From: CAYQOX01 sp964419335
GTDB lineage: Bacteria; Hinthialibacterota; Hinthialibacteria; Hinthialibacterales; Hinthialibacteraceae
Direction of reading: 5' to 3'
Assembly (NCBI GenBank): GCA_964419335.1
Contig: CAYQOX010000009.1
Span: 46,660-110,659, forward strand
DNA: 64,000 nucleotides
Part shown: positions 43,549 through 52,264 of the stretch, one piece after another
Numbering within the stretch: the first letter of the stretch is position 1
Layout: every line of letters starts with the position of its first letter
Translations under genes and position numbers: made by a program
Notes under the pieces: model-generated
The model's input: only the letters and a program-made list of their open reading frames with translations
What the model was told of the DNA's origin: nothing
The model's database searches: none

Positions 43549-44490
43549 TTATACCTCCTTCTCACGCGCGATGATATCCACGAAGATGTCCTCTAATGTG
43601 GGATCCATCGAGCGTATTTCGAATAACCTCCATCCATTTCCGACAATGCGGTTGGCTAACTCAGGACGCAAATCCTTTTCACGATCCGATTCGATATCCA
43701 CTTGGCAGGTTCCATCGGGCATATCATGGCTTTCAATTTTTTGGATTCCTTGAAGTTCAGCCAAAGTATCGTTGATCTCTGCCGATGGGGCTTGAATGAG
43801 GACTCGAATTTTTCGCGTTTTTGATAAATGACGTGATAACTCACCTACCGCATCAGAGGCTACAATTCGCCCTTCATGGATAATCAACACCCGTTCGCAA
43901 ATCATGCTCACTTCGGGGAGTATGTGAGTTGAGAGAATGACTGTACGTTTCCCTGCCATGTTCTTGATTAACTCGCGTATTTCCCGAATCTGATTGGGGT
44001 CAAGACCCACCGTGGGCTCATCCAAAATGAGCACTTTAGGATTACCGAGCAAGGCCTGGGCGAGACATACACGCTGCTTGTAGCCCTTGGATAACTTGCC
44101 AATCGTTCGCCTTGATACATCGGTAATACCGGATTCTCCCATGACTTCTTCAATTTGACTGGCCTGTTCACTGGAAGGAATTCCCTTTACTTTGGCCACA
44201 AATCCCAAGTAACTCAACACATCCATATCCAAATAAAGGGGGGTGTTTTCCGGTAAGTAACCGATGACTTTACGTACATCCAGCGGTGATTCTGAAACAT
44301 CATGCCCGTCGATAATCGCCCTTCCACTATTTGGAGGAGAATACCCCGTCAGGATGCGCATCGTGGTTGTTTTTCCCGCTCCATTCGGTCCGAGAAATCC
44401 AAGGATTTCTCCCTCTTGCACTTCGAAAGACACATCATCGATAGCCGTAATCCGGTTGTACATTTTGGTTAGATTTTCGGCAGTAATCAT
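43549..44490 (-). CDS. ABC transporter ATP-binding protein (GldA-like)
   Basis: This 313-aa cytosolic ATPase energises the permease downstream. The Walker A is GPNGAGKTT, the Q-loop lies near GYLPENTPLY, the signature is LSKGYKQRVCLAQALLG and Walker B is VLILDEPTVGLD. The C-terminal 80 residues carry the beta domain found in GldA/NatA ATPases. First of four genes reading from 44490 to 39603. The layout ATPase-permease-GldG-DUF4340 is widespread in non-gliding bacteria. Confidence 0.95.
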   Translation of the reverse strand: MITAENLTKMYNRITAIDDVSFEVQEGEILGFLGPNGAGKTTTMRILTGYSPPNSGRAIIDGHDVSESPLDVRKVIGYLPENTPLYLDMDVLSYLGFVAKVKGIPSSEQASQIEEVMGESGITDVSRRTIGKLSKGYKQRVCLAQALLGNPKVLILDEPTVGLDPNQIREIRELIKNMAGKRTVILSTHILPEVSMICERVLIIHEGRIVASDAVGELSRHLSKTRKIRVLIQAPSAEINDTLAELQGIQKIESHDMPDGTCQVDIESDREKDLRPELANRIVGNGWRLFEIRSMDPTLEDIFVDIIAREKEV

Positions 44491-44810
44491 AGTTCTCCTC
44501 TTGTGAATTCCGTTCTATGATTTTCATGAATAAGGTTAAGGTAAAACGATTGGAATGTTTCGCTCACCCAAAAAGGCAAGGCTTTTTACTTTTGTTACAA
44601 ACCAATAAATACGAAAGAAAATCGATTAAAGTAACATGGAATTTTTAAACCCCAAAAAATCCATCTGATCTTTTTTCCTTCCCCAGCAAACTCGTATTCA
44701 AGTAAAGATATGTTGCCGTAAAAAGAGAAAATAGACAAGATCAACCTGAGGTAAGAGAAGCGTTTTGTGAAAATCTCACTAAGTTTCACTCCAAGAGAGA
44801 CAAATTGAAA
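44491..44810. other. Intergenic region, no gene seen
   Basis: About 320 bases between the ABC operon and the REC-HATPase gene. It holds short A/T-rich runs and one weak stem around 44571-44592. I see no ORF with a start site or RNA gene. It probably contains the ABC operon promoter, but none is clear. Confidence 0.5.
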
Positions 44811-45722
44811 TTAGGAAAGATTATTTCGCTTTTTTGTCAGTTTGATACAGTTTCCTTTTTCATTGAAGGAAACATGAGTCATAAAAGAGCGGATTAGAAT
44901 TAATCCCCGGCCATGATTGGCTAGCATTTCGGATTCATCCAACGTAGTAGGAAGTGAGCGCCAATCGAAGCCCTCTCCTTCATCTTCTACCTCATAATAA
45001 GCTAGATCTCTTTTGATATGAGACAAAATTTTGACTTTTCGTGAACGATAAGATTCTTCTTGAATCTTGTAGGAAACCATTTTGTTGAATTCAACTAAAT
45101 CTTCCAGGGTCGCACCTTTCGAATGAGATTTAATGTTCAGGTTCCCATGGACAATGGCATTGGTTAAGGCTTCATCCAAGGCTAAACGTAAATTCATTAA
45201 TTCAAACTGGTCACAGATGCCAATCTTGGATACTTTATAAGTTATGAGTTCAATCAATGGAAGCGTAAATTTTGGATCGCTGGGGATGTGATAAATTTGC
45301 TTTTCTTCTTCGAAATAATCAAAGATTCGCTGCTCCAGTTTTTTTTTGGTTCGCATCCGCAAGATCTTGGAAGCAATCGTGTGGATCATTTCCACTTCTT
45401 GCGGTTTCATCAAAAAGTTGCTGGCTCCAAGGCGCAGCGCTTCGATGGCATCTTCACGCCGCCCATATCCCGTCAGAATGACAACCGGGATGTCCGGTTT
45501 GGTTTTCCGTAATTCTGCAAGAAGCTCCATCCCCCCCATTACCGGCATACGCAAATCGGTTAATACTAAATCAACTTCAGTCTGGTGAATTAATTCAAGG
45601 GCCTCTTTCCCATTGACAGAAGTTAATATCCGATAGTTGCCTGATTCTGCAAGCATATCCGTAAGAAGATCACGGATCATCTCCTCATCATCAACAATCA
45701 AAATGGTGCCTTCATTATGCAT
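44811..45722 (-). CDS. Response regulator receiver domain fused to RsbW-like HATPase
   Basis: This 303-aa protein has a receiver domain (about 5-120; acidic pair D11-D12, phosphoacceptor D56 in LTDLRMP, Thr84 region LTGYG) joined by a helical linker to an anti-sigma-kinase-like HATPase (about 150-300). The ATP-binding boxes are LALDEALTNAIVHGN, DEGEGF and GRGLILIRS. No phosphatase or kinase H-box is present. Such proteins often control partner-switching modules, so phosphorylation of the receiver may adjust a Ser-kinase or anti-sigma activity. Its partner is not adjacent; the STAS protein at 27.4 kb is one possibility. Confidence 0.9.
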   Translation of the reverse strand: MHNEGTILIVDDEEMIRDLLTDMLAESGNYRILTSVNGKEALELIHQTEVDLVLTDLRMPVMGGMELLAELRKTKPDIPVVILTGYGRREDAIEALRLGASNFLMKPQEVEMIHTIASKILRMRTKKKLEQRIFDYFEEEKQIYHIPSDPKFTLPLIELITYKVSKIGICDQFELMNLRLALDEALTNAIVHGNLNIKSHSKGATLEDLVEFNKMVSYKIQEESYRSRKVKILSHIKRDLAYYEVEDEGEGFDWRSLPTTLDESEMLANHGRGLILIRSFMTHVSFNEKGNCIKLTKKRNNLS

Positions 45723-45885
45723 GGGAATTATCTTTTAGTGTGAATTAACTAACGCTACGTGAGAAGAATCTACGTTAACTTTACCCCATTAAATTATTTG
45801 ATCTTAGATACTTATATGAATACAACAAATTCATTTGTCTGACCTTATGAATGCAACGTTAAATGAAACATGAAAGAAAGTCAAG

Positions 45886-46866
45886 TTAATCTGCTGGATT
45901 TGGAATGGTTTTTTTAAGACCGCTTATTCTGCGAGATAGATATCGGAATATTCCTTTTACAAGGTGGGGAATAGAAAAGCCGATGGGAATAATCTCTGGG
46001 AGTTCAAAGTCTTTAATCCGCAATTCATCAATCGAGTTTCCATGGAGTGGGATTTGTTCTAAATCCCAGCCTTCCATACCTAAGTCCTTGGCTGCCGTGA
46101 GAACAAAATACTCTTTCCAATCTATGGAGAGAATTTCACTTATCACACGGTCAATCGCAATCGGGTTTTCACCGGCGGCGAGAAAGCCCAATGATTTAGG
46201 CGTTCCTTGACCCGGTCCCATGCCTTCCATACCAACCACACCATCGACGAGGGACAATTCTGGTTGGGTTCGCTCCAAAACAGCGAGCAACATTCGGGCA
46301 AATTCATAAGGACTATTTCGTAAACGGTAATGCCAATAGGCTTTCCGACGTCCGTTGACACAGCCAAAAAGATTTTTTACCGCGCAGGTTAAAAGCATTT
46401 GTTGATGGGCTTTGACTTTAGGTAGGTTAATAATCACATCGAAATCGTTGATACTCTGATCGATGCTGGGTGTTTCGATGGATTCTGTATGTACGGGGGT
46501 TTTGCGAGAGTTTTTACTTGGTCGGCGAAATTCTATGATTTCTACTTGATGCCGCTTTGCAACCTCATCGATTCCACAAGCGCGGCACACCCGATGGGCT
46601 GAGGGTAGGGGAGGGCTATCCGCGATATAAGGTTTGGCACCACATGTAATCACCTTTTCAATTACCGCCTCGATGATTGCGGGATGGGTGGTTACCGCCC
46701 TGTTGGCCGCTTTCGCAGAGAGCAAATTCGGTTTTAATAGCACGCGTTGTTCCGGATGGACAATGGTTTGTAAGCCGTTCCATGGTTCAAGCAGTTTGCC
46801 GATAGCATCTTTTAACACTTGATAATCATAGGATTTGCACTTTTGTAAAGAAACCAAATTCGTCAT
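45886..46866 (-). CDS. DUF362-family protein
   Basis: This 326-aa protein matches the DUF362 layout: VLLKPNLLSAKAANRAVTTHP, DSPPLPSAHRVCRACGI, NLPKVKAHQQMLLTCAVKNLFGCVNGRRKAYWH. Many DUF362 proteins carry a C-terminal 4Fe-4S ferredoxin domain; here no CX2CX2CX3C motif is seen, so this is the short form. The function is not known, though metal- or iron-sulfur-linked roles are proposed for the family. It ends the strand run from the epimerase gene, with a 92-base gap from it. Confidence 0.85.
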   Translation of the reverse strand: MTNLVSLQKCKSYDYQVLKDAIGKLLEPWNGLQTIVHPEQRVLLKPNLLSAKAANRAVTTHPAIIEAVIEKVITCGAKPYIADSPPLPSAHRVCRACGIDEVAKRHQVEIIEFRRPSKNSRKTPVHTESIETPSIDQSINDFDVIINLPKVKAHQQMLLTCAVKNLFGCVNGRRKAYWHYRLRNSPYEFARMLLAVLERTQPELSLVDGVVGMEGMGPGQGTPKSLGFLAAGENPIAIDRVISEILSIDWKEYFVLTAAKDLGMEGWDLEQIPLHGNSIDELRIKDFELPEIIPIGFSIPHLVKGIFRYLSRRISGLKKTIPNPAD

Positions 46867-46958
46867 AAAATCCCTAATCTTATTTTGTTAATCACCTTAA
46901 TGATCATAACACCACAGATGCAGAAATTCGAGCGTGACACCCGAAATGCGGCTTAATT

Positions 46959-47894
46959 TTATTTTGTGGGAAATTGGCGATACCAGGCAATCGTTTTTGG
47001 GATTCCCTCGGACAAAGGTGTTGTTGGTTCATAGCCAAGCAGTTTACGCGCTTTCGTGATGTCGGCAATATAACGTGTCACCTCACCTGATTGCGTTGGT
47101 GTGAACGATATTTGTGGTTCGATACCAACAGATTCTCCGATGAGATAGGCTAAAGTTTCCAAACTATTTCCTTCGCCACAAGCAAGGTTTATTGTTTGAT
47201 TTACCACTTCTCTATTAATAAGTTTTTTAATACCTAAGATGATTCCATTAACGCAATCATCTATGTAGGTGAAATCGAGAATTTTTTCTCGGCCATGGAT
47301 AACAATGGGCAATTGATTAGCAATTCGGTGAATGAATAAAGGAGTAACGCGTTCCATTCGTTCGAGATCGTTATCATAACGTCCGTATACATTGCTGAAA
47401 CGGAATACGATGTAAGGCAACCCATAGCATTGTGAGTAAGAATAGATAAAGGCTTCACCCGCGATTTTGCTGGCAGAATAAGGGCTTTCGGCCACCACAA
47501 AATCGGCGCATGATTCGTTGGTCATGTGCCGATGAATATCGCCATACACCTCTCGTGAACTCCCAAAAATAATTGGAATCTCAGCCAACCGGGCGCTTTC
47601 GGCCGCGTGAAAGGTCATGGTTACATTTTCTAAAGCGCGTGAAGGTTCTCGTACGAGTTCAAACACCTTGGCATAAGCGGCCAAATGAACGATTAAGTCG
47701 ATATTGAATCCCTTCATTAATTCCATAAGCCGTCCCACACAATCTTGGGTTAAATCCACTAGTCGTGATTGGATTTTATTCGTCCACGTGTTGGGACGTC
47801 GATCGACACCTAATACTTGATGTCCTTCATCCTGGAGACGTAGGGCTAAGTTCGTCCCTATCTGCCCGCTAGAACCTGTAATAAGAATATTCAA
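46959..47894 (-). CDS. NAD-dependent epimerase/dehydratase (extended SDR)
   Basis: This 311-aa cytosolic enzyme of nucleotide-sugar metabolism has the extended-SDR NAD motif TGSSGQIGTN, the active-site SPYSASKIAGE and FRFSNVYGRY. Members include UDP-glucose 4-epimerase and related sugar epimerases; the substrate is not resolved. It probably supplies activated sugars for the envelope glycans made by waaF, wecB and the ligase. A GALE activity would complement the lone galK, but this is inference. Confidence 0.88.
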   Translation of the reverse strand: MNILITGSSGQIGTNLALRLQDEGHQVLGVDRRPNTWTNKIQSRLVDLTQDCVGRLMELMKGFNIDLIVHLAAYAKVFELVREPSRALENVTMTFHAAESARLAEIPIIFGSSREVYGDIHRHMTNESCADFVVAESPYSASKIAGEAFIYSYSQCYGLPYIVFRFSNVYGRYDNDLERMERVTPLFIHRIANQLPIVIHGREKILDFTYIDDCVNGIILGIKKLINREVVNQTINLACGEGNSLETLAYLIGESVGIEPQISFTPTQSGEVTRYIADITKARKLLGYEPTTPLSEGIPKTIAWYRQFPTK

Positions 47895-48121
47895 AATTCA
47901 ATCTTACTCCTTCTTAAGATGAAATCAGGGAAAGTGCTTCTCCTACTCAATGCTTGTTATCTGCTTGTATATTATCCTCGTCAAAGAAATTGTACGAAGG
48001 TTTGGGGCACACACAGTTCCTTCAGATAGAATATATTTAAGCATGATCTATCTCTTGAATTTAAAGGTCATAATGGAACGAAGGGTATGATTCGTCAAGA
48101 AGAAGGTTTCTAAATTCAAAA

Positions 48122-48147
48122 AAAAGGCCGGCAATCGCCGGCCTTTT
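48122..48147 (-). terminator. Terminator after coiled-coil membrane protein
   Basis: A perfect 11-bp GC-rich stem (48122-48132 with 48137-48147) with a 4-nt loop and T-rich flanks on both strands lies 29 bases after the coiled-coil gene stop. The 281-bp gap 47895-48175 holds nothing else I recognise. Confidence 0.9.
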
Positions 48148-48175
48148 CCTTGTAGTGAGTTTTATACTCGTTCGC

Positions 48176-49804
48176 TTACGGTTCCGGTACAACCGGATTC
48201 TCGAGATGACTCCGGTCTTCTGTGTTCATTCCAATTTCACCGCTATCAGTTTCGCTATCGGATGAGGACTTTGCGGTTTCGTTTGTCTTTGTTTCAGTCT
48301 CAGGTTCTCCCTGGGCAATTTCAGCGATAGCCGATAACGTACTATGGAGATCTTGAATGCCTTCGGTCATGGAATTGAGCTGTGAATCGGCATTTTCGGC
48401 TAAGTGGCTGAATTCCTTAAATATCATCTGGAGTTGTTCCACTTTTTCCGAATCCTGAGATTGTTCCAAGAAGACTTGGGCTTGATCTCGGGCTTTAGAA
48501 AAGCGGTGTGTCAAGTCACTCCGTGTACGGTGGATTTTCTCTCGGAAGGTCTCCAAGGTTTCCACCACCTCTTTGACCTCATCATTTTGTATCGCTGCAG
48601 GGTCCGACGAGACGGTTTTACCCGGTTGGGCTGCTTTGATTTCTTCAATTTTGGAAGAGACCGTTTGCATACTTTGTGTTAGTTTTTCAAGATTATCGCT
48701 AGTCGATTCTTGGAATCGAGCCATATCGGTTTTGAGTTCAAGTTTGGTGCCTTCGATTCCCTCGGCGGTGGAGTAGAAAGATTTCAGGAGCGAGTTTGTG
48801 GTTTTATCCACCATTTTGTTCATGTCATTGATGTTGTTTTGCAAAGCTGAGACTTGGGAATTTAGTGCTGATTGCAAACTTTGTGAGGTATTCTTCAAAG
48901 CGAGGATTTGTTTTTCGCTGTCTTCTTTCCATTTGGGTAAGGTTGTTGCCAATTCGTTAATATTACTCTGAGTTGAAATAAAGTCGTCTTTAAGGGTGGA
49001 TACTTGTTGGCTGAGTGCGGTTACATTTTTGGAAAGCTTTTGAGTATCATCTTCATAGGTGTCGCTATAAGTGGAGATCGTTGAAGCCAATTCGGCAAAT
49101 GTTTCAGAACGACTTTTGTTCGATAATTCAATTAAATCTTGAACCGATCGTGAAGAAGATTCGATTTTGGTAAGAATTCCTTCTTTTGTTTCGTCGAGGC
49201 TCTGAAGGGTGGTGTTGAGTGTTTCTTTCAGATCGGTATTCGTCTCTGAGTTTTGTTGAACCAGGGAGGCGAGTTGAGTGAGTTCTTTGGTTTGTTTTTC
49301 TTGATTTTTGGTAATGAGCGAGGCCAGTTCCTCTTTTGCATTCGTCGTGGATTGTACCAGTGCGGTGGCTATTTCGTTCTTTGCTTGCTCAATGCTGTTT
49401 TTGTTCGTAGTAAGCGCATCAACAGTTTGGCTAAACCGTTTTTCCTCTTCCTGAATCAAATCAACCAGTCCTTTGGCTATGGTTGAAGAGTTTTCATTGA
49501 TTTCCGAGGTGATTTTTTGATCCAGATTTGCGATTTGTTCATTAACATGTGATTTTGTGGAGTCTAGGCCGTTGTTAATACTTTCTGCTTCTGCTGAGAC
49601 CGTGCGTTGCGTTTCTTGCGCTAGATTTTTTTCCAATCCATCGAGGCGATAGTCCACATAGGCGGCCATGCCTACCCATGAGCCTACAATGGTCACCAAA
49701 CCGGCGACGACAAGGCTTGTTGAGTTACGATTTGTTTCCTTTTGTGTTTCGAGTGGGGAATTACCCCGGGCGCTTGTTTGAGAGTTCCTTTTGGAATTCG
49801 TCAT
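48176..49804 (-). CDS. Membrane-anchored long coiled-coil protein
   Basis: This 542-aa protein has a Ser/Thr-rich N-terminal tail, one membrane helix at about residues 30-50 (SLVVAGLVTIVGSWVGMAAYV) and then nearly 430 residues of heptad-like Gln/Glu/Lys/Ser/Leu-rich helix, ending in an acidic, Ser/Thr-rich tail. Parts recall the signalling region of methyl-accepting chemotaxis proteins, but the hairpin-tip motif (EIxxIxxxIxxIAxQTNLLALNAA) is absent. It may form an envelope scaffold. The start follows AAAGGAG, which is directly joined to a 10-bp hairpin. I do not recognise a family. Confidence 0.8.
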   Translation of the reverse strand: MTNSKRNSQTSARGNSPLETQKETNRNSTSLVVAGLVTIVGSWVGMAAYVDYRLDGLEKNLAQETQRTVSAEAESINNGLDSTKSHVNEQIANLDQKITSEINENSSTIAKGLVDLIQEEEKRFSQTVDALTTNKNSIEQAKNEIATALVQSTTNAKEELASLITKNQEKQTKELTQLASLVQQNSETNTDLKETLNTTLQSLDETKEGILTKIESSSRSVQDLIELSNKSRSETFAELASTISTYSDTYEDDTQKLSKNVTALSQQVSTLKDDFISTQSNINELATTLPKWKEDSEKQILALKNTSQSLQSALNSQVSALQNNINDMNKMVDKTTNSLLKSFYSTAEGIEGTKLELKTDMARFQESTSDNLEKLTQSMQTVSSKIEEIKAAQPGKTVSSDPAAIQNDEVKEVVETLETFREKIHRTRSDLTHRFSKARDQAQVFLEQSQDSEKVEQLQMIFKEFSHLAENADSQLNSMTEGIQDLHSTLSAIAEIAQGEPETETKTNETAKSSSDSETDSGEIGMNTEDRSHLENPVVPEP

Positions 49805-49817
49805 TTTCCCAGCTCCT

Positions 49818-49853
49818 TTGTAAAGGTATATAGTGATCCCTCAACCTTTACAA
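49818..49853 (-). promoter_or_regulatory. 10-bp hairpin next to ribosome-binding site of coiled-coil gene
   Basis: TTGTAAAGGT (49818-49827) and ACCTTTACAA (49844-49853) are exact inverted copies 16 bases apart. On the transcript the 3' arm runs straight into AGGAG, the ribosome-binding site. It could control translation, or be an operator. Confidence 0.5.
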
Positions 49854-50495
49854 CAGCTCATCACAGATAAACCTCTAACTCATTTTTTACCTCCTCCTTT
49901 AATTGTTTCCGGTTCTTATGAACCTGTACATGAGTTTCTTCAGTTTCCATGCTGAAAAAAACAATTCCACTTTTTTGCTTTTTTAAACAGTGGAATAGCC
50001 CATGCGAAAAAAATAAAATAAATAGAAACATCGGGGTTGGGTGATTGAATGGAGGAAATACGTATGCGTGATGAATGAACCAACCTAAGTCAACGTAATG
50101 AATCCCATTATAGAAATTATAAAAATAAACACGAATTCAAACGTAGTGTAATGTTTTATTTAAATATATCGATCTATGCAATAAATCGTGTTTTTATATT
50201 CCAAAATTCGTTTCGGGACTCATGGTTGAAGTTACTTCGAATCGTAATTCATCCACCATCTTTCACTCAACCAACCGAGCCTCAACCCCGAATCGATGAT
50301 ACTATCTTGCCAGTAGGATCGGTTGCTGTCAACGAAAACTTGAAATATATTAAAGAAAATCTTCTTATTCACGAAGTAAAGAAAATCTGAATGAATCGAA
50401 TCTAGGAATTGACTGTTGCCAAAGTCACGGCTGAAATGACATAGAGGTTACTTATCATAGCCTGGTTTTTTTCTCGAACTTGGAGGTTAATCCGA
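49854..50495. other. Long intergenic region with strong but nearly empty ribosome-binding sites
   Basis: About 640 bases without a convincing gene. On the minus strand an excellent site (49889-49900) precedes a two-codon ORF, ATG AGT TAG (49883-49875). On the plus strand GGAGG (50051-50055) precedes a four-codon ORF (50064-50078). An exact inverted repeat ATTCCACT/AGTGGAAT lies at 49964-49971 and 49989-49996. A 79-codon open frame at 50151-50390 has no ribosome-binding site and is probably chance. Confidence 0.5.
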
Positions 50496-51158
50496 ATGGC
50501 TCAAGAACTTCTCGATCGTCTTCATACGGAAATTCAAAACCAGGGACGTCTTCCTATCGAATTAGAACTCGAATACACGGTCATTTTTAGTACTCTTCAC
50601 GGCAATCTTCCTATCAATAAGGCTGTCAAAGGGATTCTACTAGATATGCCTGTGGATTTAGAATTGGAATATATTATCATCCCTAATACCAAGGGAAGTT
50701 TTCCTGTCAACACGAAGATTCATGGAACGATTGGCGAGTTTCCTATCTCTGCGGACATGACGTACAAAATTGTTTTTTCTACGATAGCGGGAAATATCCC
50801 CGTCAATACAGGGATTAAATGGAAAGCGAATGGGAAAAATGATTTTCTCCGTATGGATTATAGTTTGGTTCCTGCTATGGCGCGGGGTGAATTAGCCACG
50901 TCATCGGGCGGCGGGGGTAAAAAACGTGTTTCTGCACCTAAATTTAAGGGGGGGAAAATGGTCGAGGAAAATGAGATGGGAAATGGAGCTGGCGGGGGGG
51001 CTTCCGAAGCGGGACGCCCAGTGAATTCGGTACTATACGGGATCGTAGATCATCTTGAAATTCATCTTAAATTTAACTATACCTACTATTGCAACACCAG
51101 CAGCGGTCGGAATCCTATTAATATAGGCGCCAAAGGATTTATTCTTCCCTCTTCATAA
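50496..51158 (+). CDS. Repeat protein of unknown family
   Basis: This 220-aa protein has GGAGG before its ATG, no signal peptide and no membrane helix. It carries a roughly 31-residue repeat: copies at about 19-48, 51-80 and 82-110, a degenerate one near 117-135, and a fourth clear one at 188-215. Consensus marks are a Pro-hydrophobic start, Tyr, then six residues later Thr, then Gly, Pro and Asn at fixed spacing (T33-G36-P39-N41; T65-G67-P70-N72; T96-G99-P102-N104; T201-G204-P207-N209), ending in Lys-Gly. A Gly/Lys-rich linker (about 136-172) separates the last copy. Alternating strands suggest a beta repeat. I do not recognise the family. Confidence 0.8.
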   Translation: MAQELLDRLHTEIQNQGRLPIELELEYTVIFSTLHGNLPINKAVKGILLDMPVDLELEYIIIPNTKGSFPVNTKIHGTIGEFPISADMTYKIVFSTIAGNIPVNTGIKWKANGKNDFLRMDYSLVPAMARGELATSSGGGGKKRVSAPKFKGGKMVEENEMGNGAGGGASEAGRPVNSVLYGIVDHLEIHLKFNYTYYCNTSSGRNPINIGAKGFILPSS

Positions 51159-51185
51159 AAATAAATCCGGAAGAAACATATCAAA

Positions 51186-51216
51186 AAAGCGGAAGAGAGT
51201 AAACCTCTTCCGCTTT
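51186..51216. terminator. Bidirectional terminator between repeat protein and folD
   Basis: A perfect 12-bp stem (51186-51197 with 51205-51216) with a 7-nt loop. The T-run is stronger on the minus strand, ending folD. Confidence 0.85.
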
Positions 51217-51260
51217 CGTCGTTTCGATGAGACTTGTAATAGAGCGATTTTAGAAGACCG

Positions 51261-52130
51261 TTATTGTTCTCTCGAATGCATGCGCGCGGCTTTGAGCGTG
51301 TTGTGCATAAGCATCGCAATAGTCATAGGTCCGGGGCCACCAGGCGAAGGGCTGAGATACCCAGCAATCTCCATGGCTTCTTCACGATGAACGTCTCCGA
51401 CTTGTACAAATTTTCCTTCTTTTTCTTCAAAACTAATCCCAACATCAACCACGGCTGCCCCAGGTTTAATCCAGTCGCCACGTATCATTCTTGCCTGACC
51501 CGTGGCGGCGATCAAGATATCTGCCTGACGACATACTTCATTTAAGTTTTGTGTTCGCGAATGGCACACGGTAACGGTAGCATGTTCACGGAGTAAGAGT
51601 TGGATCATGGGTTTCCCAACGATATTGCTTCGTCCGACAATAACAGCATTTTGACCTTTTAAGGGGATATTCGCTCGTTTCAAGATTTCCATCACTCCGA
51701 GGGGAGTGCAGGGAACTAAACTCTCTACGCCCATAGAAAGACGTCCCACATTGATGGGATGAAATCCGTCAACATCCTTGAGAGGATCCACCAGCTCTTG
51801 CAATTTTAGCGCGTCCATATGCGGGGGAAGAGGTAGTTGCACGAGAATCCCATGAATTTCAGGATCCTGGTTTAACTGTTCGATAAGTTGGACGACATCC
51901 TTTTCCGGAGTCTCCTTGGGTAAATCATGCTGGACTGATTTCATTCCTGTATTGATGCAAGCCTTTCCTTTGTTGCGAACGTAGACTTTCGAAGCGGGAT
52001 CTTCACCGACCAAAATCACTGCAAGCCCCGGTTGGATTGAGGTGGATTGTCGGAATTCTTGGACTTCCTTGGTTATTTCTTCACGTATGGTTTTGGCGAG
52101 TGCTTTCCCATCAAGAATTTCTGCCGTCAT
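51261..52130 (-). CDS. folD: Bifunctional methylenetetrahydrofolate dehydrogenase/cyclohydrolase
   Basis: This 289-aa cytosolic enzyme interconverts methylene-, methenyl- and 10-formyl-tetrahydrofolate, supplying formyl groups for purine synthesis and initiator tRNA. Motifs are the catalytic YVRNKGKA, VQLPLPPHM, GRSNIVGKPM (NADP-binding) and PGGPGPMTIAML. Normal length. It links glyA and purF in this window, though those are at other loci. It converges on the repeat-protein gene. Confidence 0.97.
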   Translation of the reverse strand: MTAEILDGKALAKTIREEITKEVQEFRQSTSIQPGLAVILVGEDPASKVYVRNKGKACINTGMKSVQHDLPKETPEKDVVQLIEQLNQDPEIHGILVQLPLPPHMDALKLQELVDPLKDVDGFHPINVGRLSMGVESLVPCTPLGVMEILKRANIPLKGQNAVIVGRSNIVGKPMIQLLLREHATVTVCHSRTQNLNEVCRQADILIAATGQARMIRGDWIKPGAAVVDVGISFEEKEGKFVQVGDVHREEAMEIAGYLSPSPGGPGPMTIAMLMHNTLKAARMHSREQ

Positions 52131-52264
52131 AGTTCTTTTGTCTCCAATAAATAGGTTACGTAATTTTTTTTACTTTAGCACAGGTGATCAGGTTATCAAC
52201 TTAAAGGCATGAAAAACGCCAAGGATTTGGTTATAATAAACAAAAAAATATGGAGGATGTTTTT

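Noticed and set aside
44565..44595. A-run/T-run stem in the 44.5 kb gap
   Set aside because: Low GC stem with a bulge and no gene ending nearby.
50151..50390. 79-codon open frame in the long intergenic region
   Set aside because: No ribosome-binding site, AT-rich start and no recognisable pattern; probably chance.
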